Below, piece after piece: positions 36,001-43,511 of a DNA stretch of 64,000 bases. The first letter of the stretch is position 1, and the number at the start of each line of letters is the position of its first letter. The stretch covers positions 186,001 through 250,000 of the forward strand of contig NZ_CP021421.1 of NCBI RefSeq assembly GCF_002201515.1, in the 5' to 3' direction. The notes beneath the pieces were generated by a model. That model worked only from the letters and a program-made list of their open reading frames with translations, was not told where the DNA came from and did no database searches. Source of the stretch: Muribaculum intestinale (lineage in GTDB: Bacteria > Bacteroidota > Bacteroidia > Bacteroidales > Muribaculaceae). The translations under genes were made by a program, and so were the position numbers.

Positions 36001-37525
36001 CCGAGAACTCACCAACCTGATACACCTGGCCGCGGTAGGTATACTCGTAGGCAACTCCGAGCACTTCGTCGGCGTTGAGCGCCGTCTTCAGCGATATGTA
36101 GCCGAGAGTGGAATTCAGCGTGTACTCCGACGACTGGAGCAGTCGGGCGCTCTCCACCTTCTCGAAGTCGCGTCCGCCCTCGATGCCGAAAGCCTGGAGC
36201 GGGTCGAGAGCCTGAGTGACGGTGTTGATGTTGCGTGCTCCGGGATACTCGGTCTTTATAATCTCGAGAAGGGCGTTGGAGGTGTTGGACGGATTGGGAA
36301 TAGCCGGGTTGGGACGCCAGTAATCGTTGGCAAGCACCTGGCTCTCTCCAAGGTCCATGAACGACACGATGTTGCGCGACTGGTTGTAGTTGCCGCTTTT
36401 GTTGGTGACCCACACCTCGATACGCGTGATGCTCACGCCCGAGGCCACATATGGCAGCTTGGATGCGAATGTGTCGTAGTTGTCGCGGAAGAAATGGGCC
36501 AGAAAGAAGTGACGGTTCTGATCATACTGATCGACGTTGACCGAGAATTTGGTAGTCTGCACACCACCTTTTGTCGACACCGAGCGAGACTCACTGTTCT
36601 GCTGCGACACCAGCGCCGTGGCTGTAAGTTTGCCGAACTGCAGTGTCGACTTTATACCGAACAAAGCGGCGCTACCGCGTATCAGCGACGAGCCTGTTGT
36701 CATTGACACGTTGCCGGCCTCGATGCTTTTTACTATGTCGTCCTCCTTGCCTTCGTAGGCGAGGGTTATGTTTTTGGAGTCGAAGTCGAATGTCGCGTCG
36801 GTGTTGTAGCTCAGACCAAACTTCATGCGGTCGCCAACCGAGGCGTTGACGTTGGCCTGTATTTTCTGGTCGAAGTCGAAGTATGTGCGGCGGCGTGCGG
36901 TAAGCGACAGGGCCGGGTTGTCGGTCTTGTTGCTCTTGACGCCCATAGATATCTGTACGGAGCCTGTGGTCTTTAGCTTTACGCCTCCGGGGCCGAAAAT
37001 CTTCTCAAGCGGTCCGAGAGCGAAGTTCATGTCGAGCACATTGAACGGCTCCTTTTCAGTCTCCCCCTTGAGCAGCTCGCTGTTGCGCTTGTTGAAATAC
37101 TGCTGCATCGACTGCCTGAGCTGCAACTGATTGTACTGCGCGGGGGTAAGCATGAATGGTGTGGCGATATCAAACTCGCCAACCTTGGTATGGACGATGT
37201 AGCATCCCGACTCTATGTCGTATTCTACCTCGGTGCGTATGTTGGATGGCGTGGCGAGGTCGGCGGCCAGCTCGTCCTCGGCGAGCGCCCGGTAGTCAGG
37301 CGGTATGGTAGGAGTGAGCACCGGGAGTCCGGAACTGTCGGGAGCCGACGTGAATCCCTGTGCGGGGACATCGCGCGATGGGGGCGGCGGAGGCAATATG
37401 GCCGGGTCGCGGTACTGCGGAGCGGCGAGTGCCCGGGGGACGGCTATCCCCCAAAGCAGGATAGCCACGACTGCCGCAAGGAGCAGCATCGTGGTGTATC
37501 GGGTTGTAATGCAGCGTCGTATCAT
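30059..37525 (-). CDS. sprA: SprA, outer-membrane translocon of the type IX secretion system
   Basis: A 2488-residue protein (from ATG 37525), matching the very large SprA/Sov family, the 36-strand barrel through which type IX cargo crosses the outer membrane. A signal anchor (TMLLLAAVVAILLWGIAVPRALA) starts the chain. SprA repeat blocks are visible: TTGSVQISMGVKSNKTDNPAL, DDFESTQTGIDLRSPYAWTLA, ERGPYNLD, VRFMRMFMTGF, NELKVTDFDESGGWAAKANV and GSYTKTHCALRTAL-type barrel segments towards the end (truncated here to short quotes). The C-terminus ends in alternating aromatic strands (YGITFNLNLAR). No other T9SS gene is in the window, but a protein with a sorting-type C-terminus is at 59579-61099. 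Confidence 0.93.
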   Translation of the reverse strand: MIRRCITTRYTTMLLLAAVVAILLWGIAVPRALAAPQYRDPAILPPPPPSRDVPAQGFTSAPDSSGLPVLTPTIPPDYRALAEDELAADLATPSNIRTEVEYDIESGCYIVHTKVGEFDIATPFMLTPAQYNQLQLRQSMQQYFNKRNSELLKGETEKEPFNVLDMNFALGPLEKIFGPGGVKLKTTGSVQISMGVKSNKTDNPALSLTARRRTYFDFDQKIQANVNASVGDRMKFGLSYNTDATFDFDSKNITLAYEGKEDDIVKSIEAGNVSMTTGSSLIRGSAALFGIKSTLQFGKLTATALVSQQNSESRSVSTKGGVQTTKFSVNVDQYDQNRHFFLAHFFRDNYDTFASKLPYVASGVSITRIEVWVTNKSGNYNQSRNIVSFMDLGESQVLANDYWRPNPAIPNPSNTSNALLEIIKTEYPGARNINTVTQALDPLQAFGIEGGRDFEKVESARLLQSSEYTLNSTLGYISLKTALNADEVLGVAYEYTYRGQVYQVGEFSADITTSSDALYVKMLKNTTTSPKVPMWKLMMKNVYSLGAYQVEKSNFRLNIKYLSDTTGTQINYLPVPGLIDKPLLQVMNLDRLDSNQEGNPDGFFDFIEGYTVLASSGKVIFPVAEPFGSHLEKAIGNPVIAENYTYPELYDSTLVVARQLAHKNKFIISGEYQSSGGSQIRLNAMNVPRGSVVVMAGGVRLTENSDYTVDYAMGVVTITNQSIIDSGQSISVTLENQSMFNTQRKTLLGLDLNYKFNKDFNLGATVMHFSEKALTEKVNIGDETVNNTMFGINLAYNTRFMWLTNLLNKIPTVNATQPSTLSIQAEAARLQPHKQKSGTNRGSSYVDDFESTQTGIDLRSPYAWTLASTPYQQGPDALFPEAALSNNVDYGKNRALLAWYYIDRMFTQRNSSLCPGYIASDLKQLSNPYVREVTSTEIFPDRQLAYGESNIIQTLNLSFYPNERGPYNLDAVNIDDQGNLMQPEKRWGGIMRKLDNTNFEQANIEYVQFWLMNPFLDPDNPNTEGGDFYLNFGEVSEDILKDGLKSYENGIPYDGNNQFLEETVWGRVSRQNSLTYAFDNNAGSRLVQDVGLDGLKNDEEFTFSSYSDYLDGLRRKLAPDAVDRMHADQFSPFNDPAGDNYHFYRGYDYDEQRLGVLERYKHYNGVEGNSLSPSDAPEPLYQSSRTGPDVEDINQDNTLNEYERYFQYKVSLRPEDFVVGKNYITDKQVSPVVCRDGSTQMAEWYQFKIPLSDYERVVGSINDFSTVRFMRMFMTGFKSVTHLRFATLELVRGEWRPYSYSLNTRGDSPAEGELDISVVNIEENAGREPVNYVLPPGVTRATDPGQSQILQLNEQSMSLKVLGLQPGDARAVYRNTQHDLRNYKRLQMWVHAESLIDNVTNLRSGELSIFLRLGSDIKNNYYEYEIPLTLTPHRKYDQENVEDRYAVWPLSNRFDFALQELVNLKKERNRAKHDPSSGVGYTTLFTGRDPDNEANRMAVMGNPSLSDVRVMLIGVRNNASTARDGIVWVNELKVTDFDESGGWAAKANVNIGVSDIATLNFGTHIETAGFGGVDQPLNARRMDDYRQFNFAVQADMGRFFPEKLKLKAPVYYSVSNETTLPKYNPLDQDVLLKDALDEAVTKTERDSIRDYAIEKSTIKSFSISGLQFDRRSEKSKPWDPGNFVFNFSFNKRHNSDPTTEYENTNDYRGSLQYTWTPYFKGVKPFGWIKSKNRNLKFFKEWEVNYLPSNISFLTTMSRYYYEQQTRSEVDQMMTLPVSVSKNFLWDRQLNLTWNLTKQLTFNFASNTSARIEEPVGAVNRRLFPDRYKEWRDTVIQSILRMGTPWAYNQTFTASYKAPFSRIPVVDFLNGSVTYNATYRWDRGATVDGEKVGNTIANQAAWNFDGRLNLEGLYNKFSYLKKVNQRFSSSKRATPPKKAKRFERTFKLNADTSLVIRHNLRNRKVKVTAATPDGKPFVVRTRVKDVNTIEVLTHGDQNIKFTIVEVLKDDKTIWREIGEHATRFAMMTRSVNIRYRTSHSMSLPLFGPDIGNVFGQSRSYGPMSPGLDFAFGFSGEDYVTKAKERGWLMIDDNQTSPSIWSTTNEFNLDIDLEPVRGLKIKLTNNRTDNHSNQVQFMYADMPTTRTGSYTKTHCALRTALRTSRAEDGYNSAAFNQFLDNIPVIAGRIEARYAGTTYPSGGFMTDNPNAGRPFSTKVGQANRASSDVLIPAFIAAYTGVDARKVYLTPFPKLTDILPNWRVTYDGLIRIGRLSEIFKTVTLNHAYQCTYTVGSYGSYLNWMQVGTGDMGFIPNADGAPIPSSPYNISTVAITEKFAPLIGLAVTLKNDLKFNAEYRDGRTLTLNSDAGQLVEANTRNITAGVGYKIVGFNTVLKMRGSGQGISNDLTINADFSYQQTQALIRRIETNYAQATSGTRTIGFNLSASYVMSRRMTVSAYIDHQINTPLISSSAYPTTNSNYGITFNLNLAR

Positions 37526-37677
37526 CGCCACCAACCGTACAGCCGGCTCATTCGTCCGCAAGAAATGTGTATATGACCTTGGCCTTAAAAGTCTCATTCA
37601 TGAAAAAGATGCCCTTCATTGCAGGCATCCGTATGCCATATTAACGTACACACCACCCTATTTATTTTTATCCGGCA

Positions 37678-37722
37678 TTAAGTAAGTCGTAAAAATTATT
37701 ACGTATACTATATCTTTAAAAA
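37678..37722. repeat. Near-palindromic intergenic element, copy 2 (partial)
   Basis: Positions 37678-37700 are identical to 9670-9692. Positions 37701-37722 (ACGTATACTATATC and on) match the reverse complement of the copy-1 core with a small deletion. The far arm of the palindrome is absent. It lies upstream of sprA and downstream of the CoA-transferase gene, outside coding sequence. Confidence 0.65.
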
Positions 37723-37801
37723 CTTTAGACGTGCTTATCAAAAGCAAAGTGTTGCCTGCATGCCAATGAAAAAAGGGGGATGAATGTAGTCAGGCATGAA
37801 T

Positions 37802-39100
37802 TCAGCGCCAGCGTCGGTAGGCGTAGCCGAGCATGGAGAAGGCGGCACGGTCGAGCTCCTCGCGGAACTGGGGTGCCGCGATGGATATAAGAAGCCTGGC
37901 ACGGTCAATCATATTTTTGCCGCGGAGGTTGACGGCACCGTATTCGGTGACAACCCAGTTGGTCTGGAAGCGGGTTGTCACCACTCCGGCACCAGAGGTG
38001 AGTACGGGCTTGATTTTGCTTTCTCCACGCGAGGTTGTCGACAGCATGGCTATGAACGACTGGCCCCCCACACTTCGCGATGAGCCATAGACGAAATCCT
38101 GCTGGCCGCCTACTCCGGAGTAGATGCGTGTGCCGATAGAGTCGGCACACACCTGCCCCGAGAGATCGATTTCGAGGCATGAGTTGATGGCAGCCATATT
38201 GTGGTTCTGGGCAATCACAAACGGGTCGTTGACCCAGGCGATGTCGCGGAATATCACCGCCGGATTATGGTCGAGGAAGTCGTAGAGGCGGCGTGTGCCG
38301 AGGGCAAGCGAGGCTACGGAACGTCCCGGCTCTATCTGTTTGCACGAGTTGTCGACCACGCCCGATTCGATGAGCGGCATCATGCCGTCGGTCATTGCCT
38401 CTGTGTGCAGTCCGAGATGCTTGTGTGATCCGAGAGAATGCAGCACAGCATTGGGGATGGTGCCTACGCCTACCTGAAGCACGGCACCGTCGGGAATCTG
38501 CTCGGCAATGTAGCGTCCGATACGCAGTTCATTCTCCGTAGGACGGTTGTCGGGTGTCTCGGCCAGAGGGTCGTTGACCTTCACCAAAGCATGTATCTTC
38601 GACATGTGTATCACGGAATCGCCATATGTGAAAGGCATCAGCGGATTTATCTGGGCAATGATTATCTTGGCACACTCAACGGCGGAGGGTGTGAGGTCGG
38701 CCGATACGCCAAACGACACATATCCGTCTTTGTCGGGGAGCGAACAGTTGATGAAGGCTACGTCAAGGTCGATTGTGCCGTCGCGGAACAACTGCGGCAC
38801 CTGTCCGAAAAATCGCGGAGTAGTGGTGGCATATCCCTGGTTGACCCATCCGCGCACGGCGTTGGACACGAAGAACGAGTCGATAAGGAATGAATCCTTG
38901 AGGGCCGGGTCGCACAACGGCGACACGCGGCGCCCGAGGGCAAAAGCATTGAACAGGACTACATCGCGCAGTTCGCTCCCTCGCTTTGCAAGGGCCGCAA
39001 TCAGAGCTTCCGGTATCGAGCAACTGCCCTGTACGAACACGTGGTCGCCGCTTTTTACCAATTTTACCGCCTCATCGGGGGTCATATATCTGCATTCCAT
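37802..39100 (-). CDS. Acetyl-CoA hydrolase/transferase family protein (acyl-CoA:acetate CoA-transferase)
   Basis: 432 residues from ATG 39100; a TTG eleven codons upstream is less likely. The family passes CoA between short-chain acyl groups through a glutamyl-CoA intermediate. Visible blocks are QGSCSIPEALIAAL, LQVGVGTIPNAVL, LGLHTEAMTDG (candidate catalytic Glu) and GVGGQQDFVYGSSRSVGGQS near the end. Butyrate, 4-hydroxybutyrate and succinyl-CoA:acetate transferases share this fold, so the substrate is open; acetate production from acetyl-CoA or succinyl-CoA would fit an anaerobe. It is monocistronic. Confidence 0.88.
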   Translation of the reverse strand: MECRYMTPDEAVKLVKSGDHVFVQGSCSIPEALIAALAKRGSELRDVVLFNAFALGRRVSPLCDPALKDSFLIDSFFVSNAVRGWVNQGYATTTPRFFGQVPQLFRDGTIDLDVAFINCSLPDKDGYVSFGVSADLTPSAVECAKIIIAQINPLMPFTYGDSVIHMSKIHALVKVNDPLAETPDNRPTENELRIGRYIAEQIPDGAVLQVGVGTIPNAVLHSLGSHKHLGLHTEAMTDGMMPLIESGVVDNSCKQIEPGRSVASLALGTRRLYDFLDHNPAVIFRDIAWVNDPFVIAQNHNMAAINSCLEIDLSGQVCADSIGTRIYSGVGGQQDFVYGSSRSVGGQSFIAMLSTTSRGESKIKPVLTSGAGVVTTRFQTNWVVTEYGAVNLRGKNMIDRARLLISIAAPQFREELDRAAFSMLGYAYRRWR

Positions 39101-39460
39101 ATCTTCGTCACTTGAATTTAGCGGGGATGACAATGATTTGTTTTTTTACACATTTCCCCAAGTTTTGTGCAAAGATAAGCTATTTTTCCAAAATAAAAGA
39201 GTATATGCATATATTATACAACATAAACGAAGATTATATCAATTGTACCTGCCATTATCACAATAAGGTCATACCTGTCTCCGGCTGCGACAGGCATATA
39301 TATGTGTATATTTTGAAAGAGCGTTTAGCAGTAATGGCATTTGAAATGTCCTATTGAAAACAAGAGGGTGTAATCGCCAGTCAACAGCCGGTCATCAATC
39401 ATACCGGCCAACACTATCCACATTAACCTATCATATTTCCTAACCTATAAGATTATTATC
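39101..39460. other. Divergent intergenic region, 360 nt
   Basis: AT-rich spacer between the CoA-transferase and GH31 genes. It holds the TATCTTTG box at 39170-39177 and a CCTGTC/GACAGG hairpin at 39274-39294 without a U-run. Plus-strand ATATTTTG at 39309-39316 resembles but does not match the minus-7 consensus. I see no gene or RNA in it. Confidence 0.6.
39170..39177 (-). promoter_or_regulatory. Minus-7 box of the CoA-transferase gene
   Basis: TATCTTTG on the minus strand, a full TAnnTTTG match, 70 nt from the ATG. A TTTG lies only 11 nt further upstream, too close for a standard minus-33 box. Confidence 0.4.
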
Positions 39461-41791
39461 ATGAACCTGAAAAAACTTATGCTCGGAGCGGCTGTGGCCG
39501 CAGGAGTCTCCATGCAGGTCTACGGCGGAAGCCGGGTCATGCAGTCAACCGGAGAGAACCAGGCTATGCGGGAGACTGCCATGACAAACCCGCTGGTGTT
39601 CGGCCACAACAGGCTGACGCTTATCACTCCTACACTTTTTCGTCTGGAGAGCACTACCGACGGCCGTTTTATAGATGAACGCACGATGTTTGCCTACGAC
39701 CGCACATCGCTGCTGGCCGACAGCCTGTACAGCGTGGAAAAAATCGAGGAGGAGGGTATCGGAAGCCAATATCCGGTATACCGTATCACAACTCCTGCGC
39801 TGAGAATCGAATATGTCGACGACGGGCATCCGTTTTCAACATCGAACCTGACGGCTTATTTCAACTACCGTGGCAAGGAGAAGAAGTTTACCATACGCCA
39901 GATACAGCGCGGCAATCTCGGAGGCCCGATAGAGACACTCGACCGCGTAAAGAGCGAGGTGCCTCTCGGCAACGGACTTCTGAGCACCGACGGATGGCAT
40001 GTCATCGACGACAATCGTGCCGACTTCCTCGACAGCGACGGCTGGATCAGTCCGCGTCCATATATGCCGGGCCATCTTCACGACTTTTACTGTTTTGTCT
40101 ACGGCACCGACTACAGGGCGGCCCTCAGAAGCCTCGGGGCCATATCGGGTCGCACACCCATGACCCGCAAGTGGGTACACGGCGTATGGTACAGCAAGTA
40201 TCAGGATTACTCGACCGAGGAACTTCTCGAAGTAATCGACGGGTACCGCCGCCACGGTTATCCGCTCGACAATGCAGTGCTTGACATGGGATGGCACACC
40301 AATATCCTTGACAACGGCACGGGTCATAACGGCAAACGCCACTGGACGGGATATACCTGGAACCGCAATCTCATTCCCGACCCCAAAGCCCTTATAGACA
40401 CCATCCACTCCATGGGGCTTACCCTTACTCTGAACGACCATCCGCACGACGGTCTGCGTCCCGGCGACGAACGCTATGCCGACTTCGCCCGCTCACTCGG
40501 GTATGACCCCGAAGGGAAGGAGATACCACAGTTTGACCCCGGTTCGCGCCGGTATATGGAGGCACTGTTCCGCTACGGCCACGGACCTACCGACAGCCTC
40601 GGGCTTGACCTTTGGTGGGTCGACTGGCAACAGAACTATATCTATCCCTACGTAGCGGGAACCAATACACGCACACTTCCGTGGCTCAACGAGATTTTTT
40701 ACCGCCACAGCCTCAGAAACGGCAAGCGTGGCGCCACCTACAGCCGCTGGGGCGGATGGGGTGACCACCGCCATCCGCTCCACTTCTCGGGCGACGCATA
40801 CACCAACTGGGACATGCTGGCGTTTGAGATAAAACTTACCATAGCGAGCGGCAACGCCGGATGCTTCTTCTGGGCACATGACATAGGAGGCCATAAGGAA
40901 ACCGGTGGCGGCGAACTGCTGGCGCGCTGGGTACAGTTCGGGGCGATGTCGGCAGCGCTGAGAATCCACTCGTCGCGCACTCCCGAGTACGACCGCCGGC
41001 CCTGGCTATGCGGCGACTCACTGGCCGAGCGCTCGATGTATGCCGCCTACCGTCTCCGTTCGGAAATGATGCCGTACACCTATACAAGTGTGCGCCAGAC
41101 ACATGATGAGATGGTGCCGCTCACACGCCCGATGTATATCGACTACAGCGGGAGCAAAGAGGCTTTGCGCTATGGGAAACAGTATATGTACGGCGACCTG
41201 CTGCTCACTGCCCCGATTGATACGATAGGGACAGGCTCGGAGCGCATGGCAAGCCAGACGGTATGGTTTCCCGACGGTGACGAATGGTACGACTTCTTCA
41301 CCCACGAAAAGCATGCCGGGGGCACTGTCGCCGAGATATCCAAACCACTGGAGTCATTTCCACTTTTCATAAAGGCGGGATGGATCATGCCGATGCAGCC
41401 GTTTACCATGCGTCCGGCCTCGGAGATACCCCATGCGCTCGTGCTGCGTGTATACCCGTCGTCAGATGATTGCTCCAATCTCTTCAGACTTTATGAAGAT
41501 GACGGGACGAGCATGGAGTATGAGAAGGGCAGATATTCCAGAACCGGCCTGCGCTACGAGCGCTCGGGAGAGTGGCATTCGGTAAGCGTGCTTCCGGCAG
41601 AAGGCGAATATGACGGACAGCCGGAGAAACGGTCCTACCGTCTGGAACTCGGCACAGAAAAGCCTTGCGACGTCACTGTCGACGGCCGCAAGGCTCGTAT
41701 AGGATTTGATGATGTAAAGAATATCTACACCGTCGACATCCCGGCCACACCGGTGCGTAAAAGCATCACTGTTCGATATCGATATGCTTGA
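39461..41791 (+). CDS. Glycoside hydrolase family 31, exported
   Basis: 776 residues with a signal peptide (MNLKKLMLGAAVAAGVSMQVYG). An N-terminal galactose-mutarotase-like sandwich (to about 220) precedes the TIM barrel. The nucleophile block is LGLDLWWVDWQQNY, where Asp of WVDW is the nucleophile; the acid/base Asp is in PLHFSGDAYTNWDML. A DUF5110-type C-terminal sandwich (LRVYPSSDDCSNLFRLYEDD) follows. GH31 contains alpha-glucosidases, alpha-xylosidases and others; the WVDWQQ form differs from the usual WxDMNE, so I leave the substrate open. The 3' end overlaps the convergent META gene by 26 nt. Confidence 0.9.
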   Translation: MNLKKLMLGAAVAAGVSMQVYGGSRVMQSTGENQAMRETAMTNPLVFGHNRLTLITPTLFRLESTTDGRFIDERTMFAYDRTSLLADSLYSVEKIEEEGIGSQYPVYRITTPALRIEYVDDGHPFSTSNLTAYFNYRGKEKKFTIRQIQRGNLGGPIETLDRVKSEVPLGNGLLSTDGWHVIDDNRADFLDSDGWISPRPYMPGHLHDFYCFVYGTDYRAALRSLGAISGRTPMTRKWVHGVWYSKYQDYSTEELLEVIDGYRRHGYPLDNAVLDMGWHTNILDNGTGHNGKRHWTGYTWNRNLIPDPKALIDTIHSMGLTLTLNDHPHDGLRPGDERYADFARSLGYDPEGKEIPQFDPGSRRYMEALFRYGHGPTDSLGLDLWWVDWQQNYIYPYVAGTNTRTLPWLNEIFYRHSLRNGKRGATYSRWGGWGDHRHPLHFSGDAYTNWDMLAFEIKLTIASGNAGCFFWAHDIGGHKETGGGELLARWVQFGAMSAALRIHSSRTPEYDRRPWLCGDSLAERSMYAAYRLRSEMMPYTYTSVRQTHDEMVPLTRPMYIDYSGSKEALRYGKQYMYGDLLLTAPIDTIGTGSERMASQTVWFPDGDEWYDFFTHEKHAGGTVAEISKPLESFPLFIKAGWIMPMQPFTMRPASEIPHALVLRVYPSSDDCSNLFRLYEDDGTSMEYEKGRYSRTGLRYERSGEWHSVSVLPAEGEYDGQPEKRSYRLELGTEKPCDVTVDGRKARIGFDDVKNIYTVDIPATPVRKSITVRYRYA

Positions 41792-42596
41792 GCACGAGCA
41801 CGGTCTTGCCGTCTTTGTCGGTCATCACCACAGTGTCGTCCTTACCGGGACGGGCATGCTCCACGCTCTCGAGCGCCACGAGAAGAGCGGTCTCCGTAGC
41901 CATTGAAGCGGGGTCGCACATCATACGGGTAGTGGCAATGTCAAGGAACTGTATGCTGTTGGTCTTGTCGGGATCAATGAGCAGCGAGCCGTTCATGATG
42001 TTACAGCCCGTATGGCCGTGGACTTTCTGCTCGGCAATATCGATAACCATCTGCACATCGGCATTGTCATTGGATTTGTTGCCTATCTGAGTGGGAGTCC
42101 ATGCTCCGTTGAGAAACTCCATGTTGTGGCGACGGAGTACCATTACCGTATTTTTGCCGGCGTCGAGCAGGTCGAGATACAGTTCATGGCCCTGGCGTCC
42201 GACAGAGAAAAAGCGGGCGTTGTCGAGCGCCTGATTGATGGCCGTCTCAAACGGCGCGTCGGCACACGCCATCATAGTCGAAATCACATTTGAGACACGC
42301 AGGCTCTGTCCCTGTCCGGTGGTGAAGTCGCCATTGACGGTATTGCAGCCGTTGTTGCCGTAGATACGTCCCTCTGATAGCGAGAAATTAATATAGGGGC
42401 GGTTTTCGCCTGTCACTTTCTTACCACCTACGGTCCATACGTTCCACTCGCCTTCAAGCTGCGAGGCATCTGACTGTTTCATAGTTGTCACTGTCTGTAC
42501 AGGCTGCTCTTTGGGCATTGTTACAACTTTCTTGTTGCTACCACATGAAGAGAGAATCAGCGCTGTCGCTATTATTGCAAAAAATCTGCTATTCAT
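41766..42596 (-). CDS. META-domain lipoprotein (HslJ-like), two domains
   Basis: 276 residues from ATG 42596, with a lipoprotein signal (ATALILSSCGS, Cys18). Two META domains follow: one with LEGEWNVWTVGG, FSLSEGRIYGNNGCNTVNGD and STMMACADAPFE; the other with LNGAWTPTQIG, IDIAEQKVHGHTGCNIMNGS and TTRMMCDPASMATE. META domains occur in HslJ, a heat-shock lipoprotein linked to novobiocin tolerance. Each domain keeps a cysteine pair that could form a disulfide. The gene overlaps the GH31 end on the other strand. Confidence 0.87.
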   Translation of the reverse strand: MNSRFFAIIATALILSSCGSNKKVVTMPKEQPVQTVTTMKQSDASQLEGEWNVWTVGGKKVTGENRPYINFSLSEGRIYGNNGCNTVNGDFTTGQGQSLRVSNVISTMMACADAPFETAINQALDNARFFSVGRQGHELYLDLLDAGKNTVMVLRRHNMEFLNGAWTPTQIGNKSNDNADVQMVIDIAEQKVHGHTGCNIMNGSLLIDPDKTNSIQFLDIATTRMMCDPASMATETALLVALESVEHARPGKDDTVVMTDKDGKTVLVLKHIDIEQ

Positions 42597-42670
42597 ATTT
42601 ATTGTTAAATTTATTGTTCGTATTAAAGCGTGTGCAGACACACTTCTATTTATAAGACACTTCGGATGAC

Positions 42671-43456
42671 TTAAAGTTTAAACGATATAGAAAGTCCGTC
42701 GTAGGCAAGCCTTACCGGAGGAGGCAAGGCAGCCTCGACCGAGGCATGAGGACCGAGGGCGTCGGCAATGTGGGTGAAATATACCGCACGCGGCTTCAGC
42801 CGGTCGACTACAGCGAGAGCCTCCCCGACAGACATATGGCTGTGATGCGGGACATGACGAAGGGCGTTTATCACAAGAGTATCGACGCCTTCGAGCAGTG
42901 AAAATGTTGACTCCGGTATGGTCTTGGCATCGGTGATGTAGGCGAGCGGCCCTATTCGGAAGCCTATGATTGGGAGACGGTCGTGCATTACCGGCAGAGG
43001 TGTCACCTGTATGTCGCCGACCATGAACGGCACTTTAGGGTCGACCTCATGGATTGAAAACACGGGTACTCCGGGATAGAGATTCTCCCGAAAGCAATAA
43101 GGGACACGATTGCGCAGGTCTTCGGCCACATCGGCCGTGCAGTACACAGGAAAATGCCCGTCAGGCAGTGAATGACAGTACGGGCGCATGTCGTCGATTC
43201 CCCCGACATGGTCGTAATGGCTGTGTGTCAGCAATACGGCTTCGAGGTGCGGTGCTCCCGCATCGATAATCTGGCGGCGGAAATCGGGCCCGCAATCTAT
43301 CAGCAGATTTTTATCGCCCACCGACACAATGGCCGATGCGCGCAGACGTTTGTCGCGGGTGTCGGTCGACAGGCATGCCGGACATGTGCATCCAATGGCA
43401 GGCACTCCGGTAGAAGTGCCTGTGCCAAGAAATCGCAATGTTATATTTTCGGTCAT
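42671..43456 (-). CDS. Metallo-beta-lactamase-fold hydrolase, PhnP-like
   Basis: 261 residues. Starts with LRFLGTGTSTGVPAIGCTCP, typical of the PhnP (phosphoribosyl cyclic phosphodiesterase) and related branch, including the CxC-type cysteines CTCPAC that may bind a structural zinc. The metal motif is LLTHSHYDHVGGIDDM (HxHxDH), with further ligands in VMHDRLP and THIADALGPH. No phosphonate genes are nearby. It lies 55 nt after murB on the same strand, an arrangement I recall from other Bacteroidales. Substrate unknown. Confidence 0.87.
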   Translation of the reverse strand: MTENITLRFLGTGTSTGVPAIGCTCPACLSTDTRDKRLRASAIVSVGDKNLLIDCGPDFRRQIIDAGAPHLEAVLLTHSHYDHVGGIDDMRPYCHSLPDGHFPVYCTADVAEDLRNRVPYCFRENLYPGVPVFSIHEVDPKVPFMVGDIQVTPLPVMHDRLPIIGFRIGPLAYITDAKTIPESTFSLLEGVDTLVINALRHVPHHSHMSVGEALAVVDRLKPRAVYFTHIADALGPHASVEAALPPPVRLAYDGLSISFKL

Positions 43457-43511
43457 AAATAACTGTCCTAACTTGTTTTATATTTCCCGACAGAATTATT
43501 CATCTTTCTCA

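Noticed and set aside
39274..39294. CCTGTC/GACAGG hairpin as a terminator
   Set aside because: Only 6 bp, no U-run on either strand, and it lies between divergent genes where no terminator is needed.
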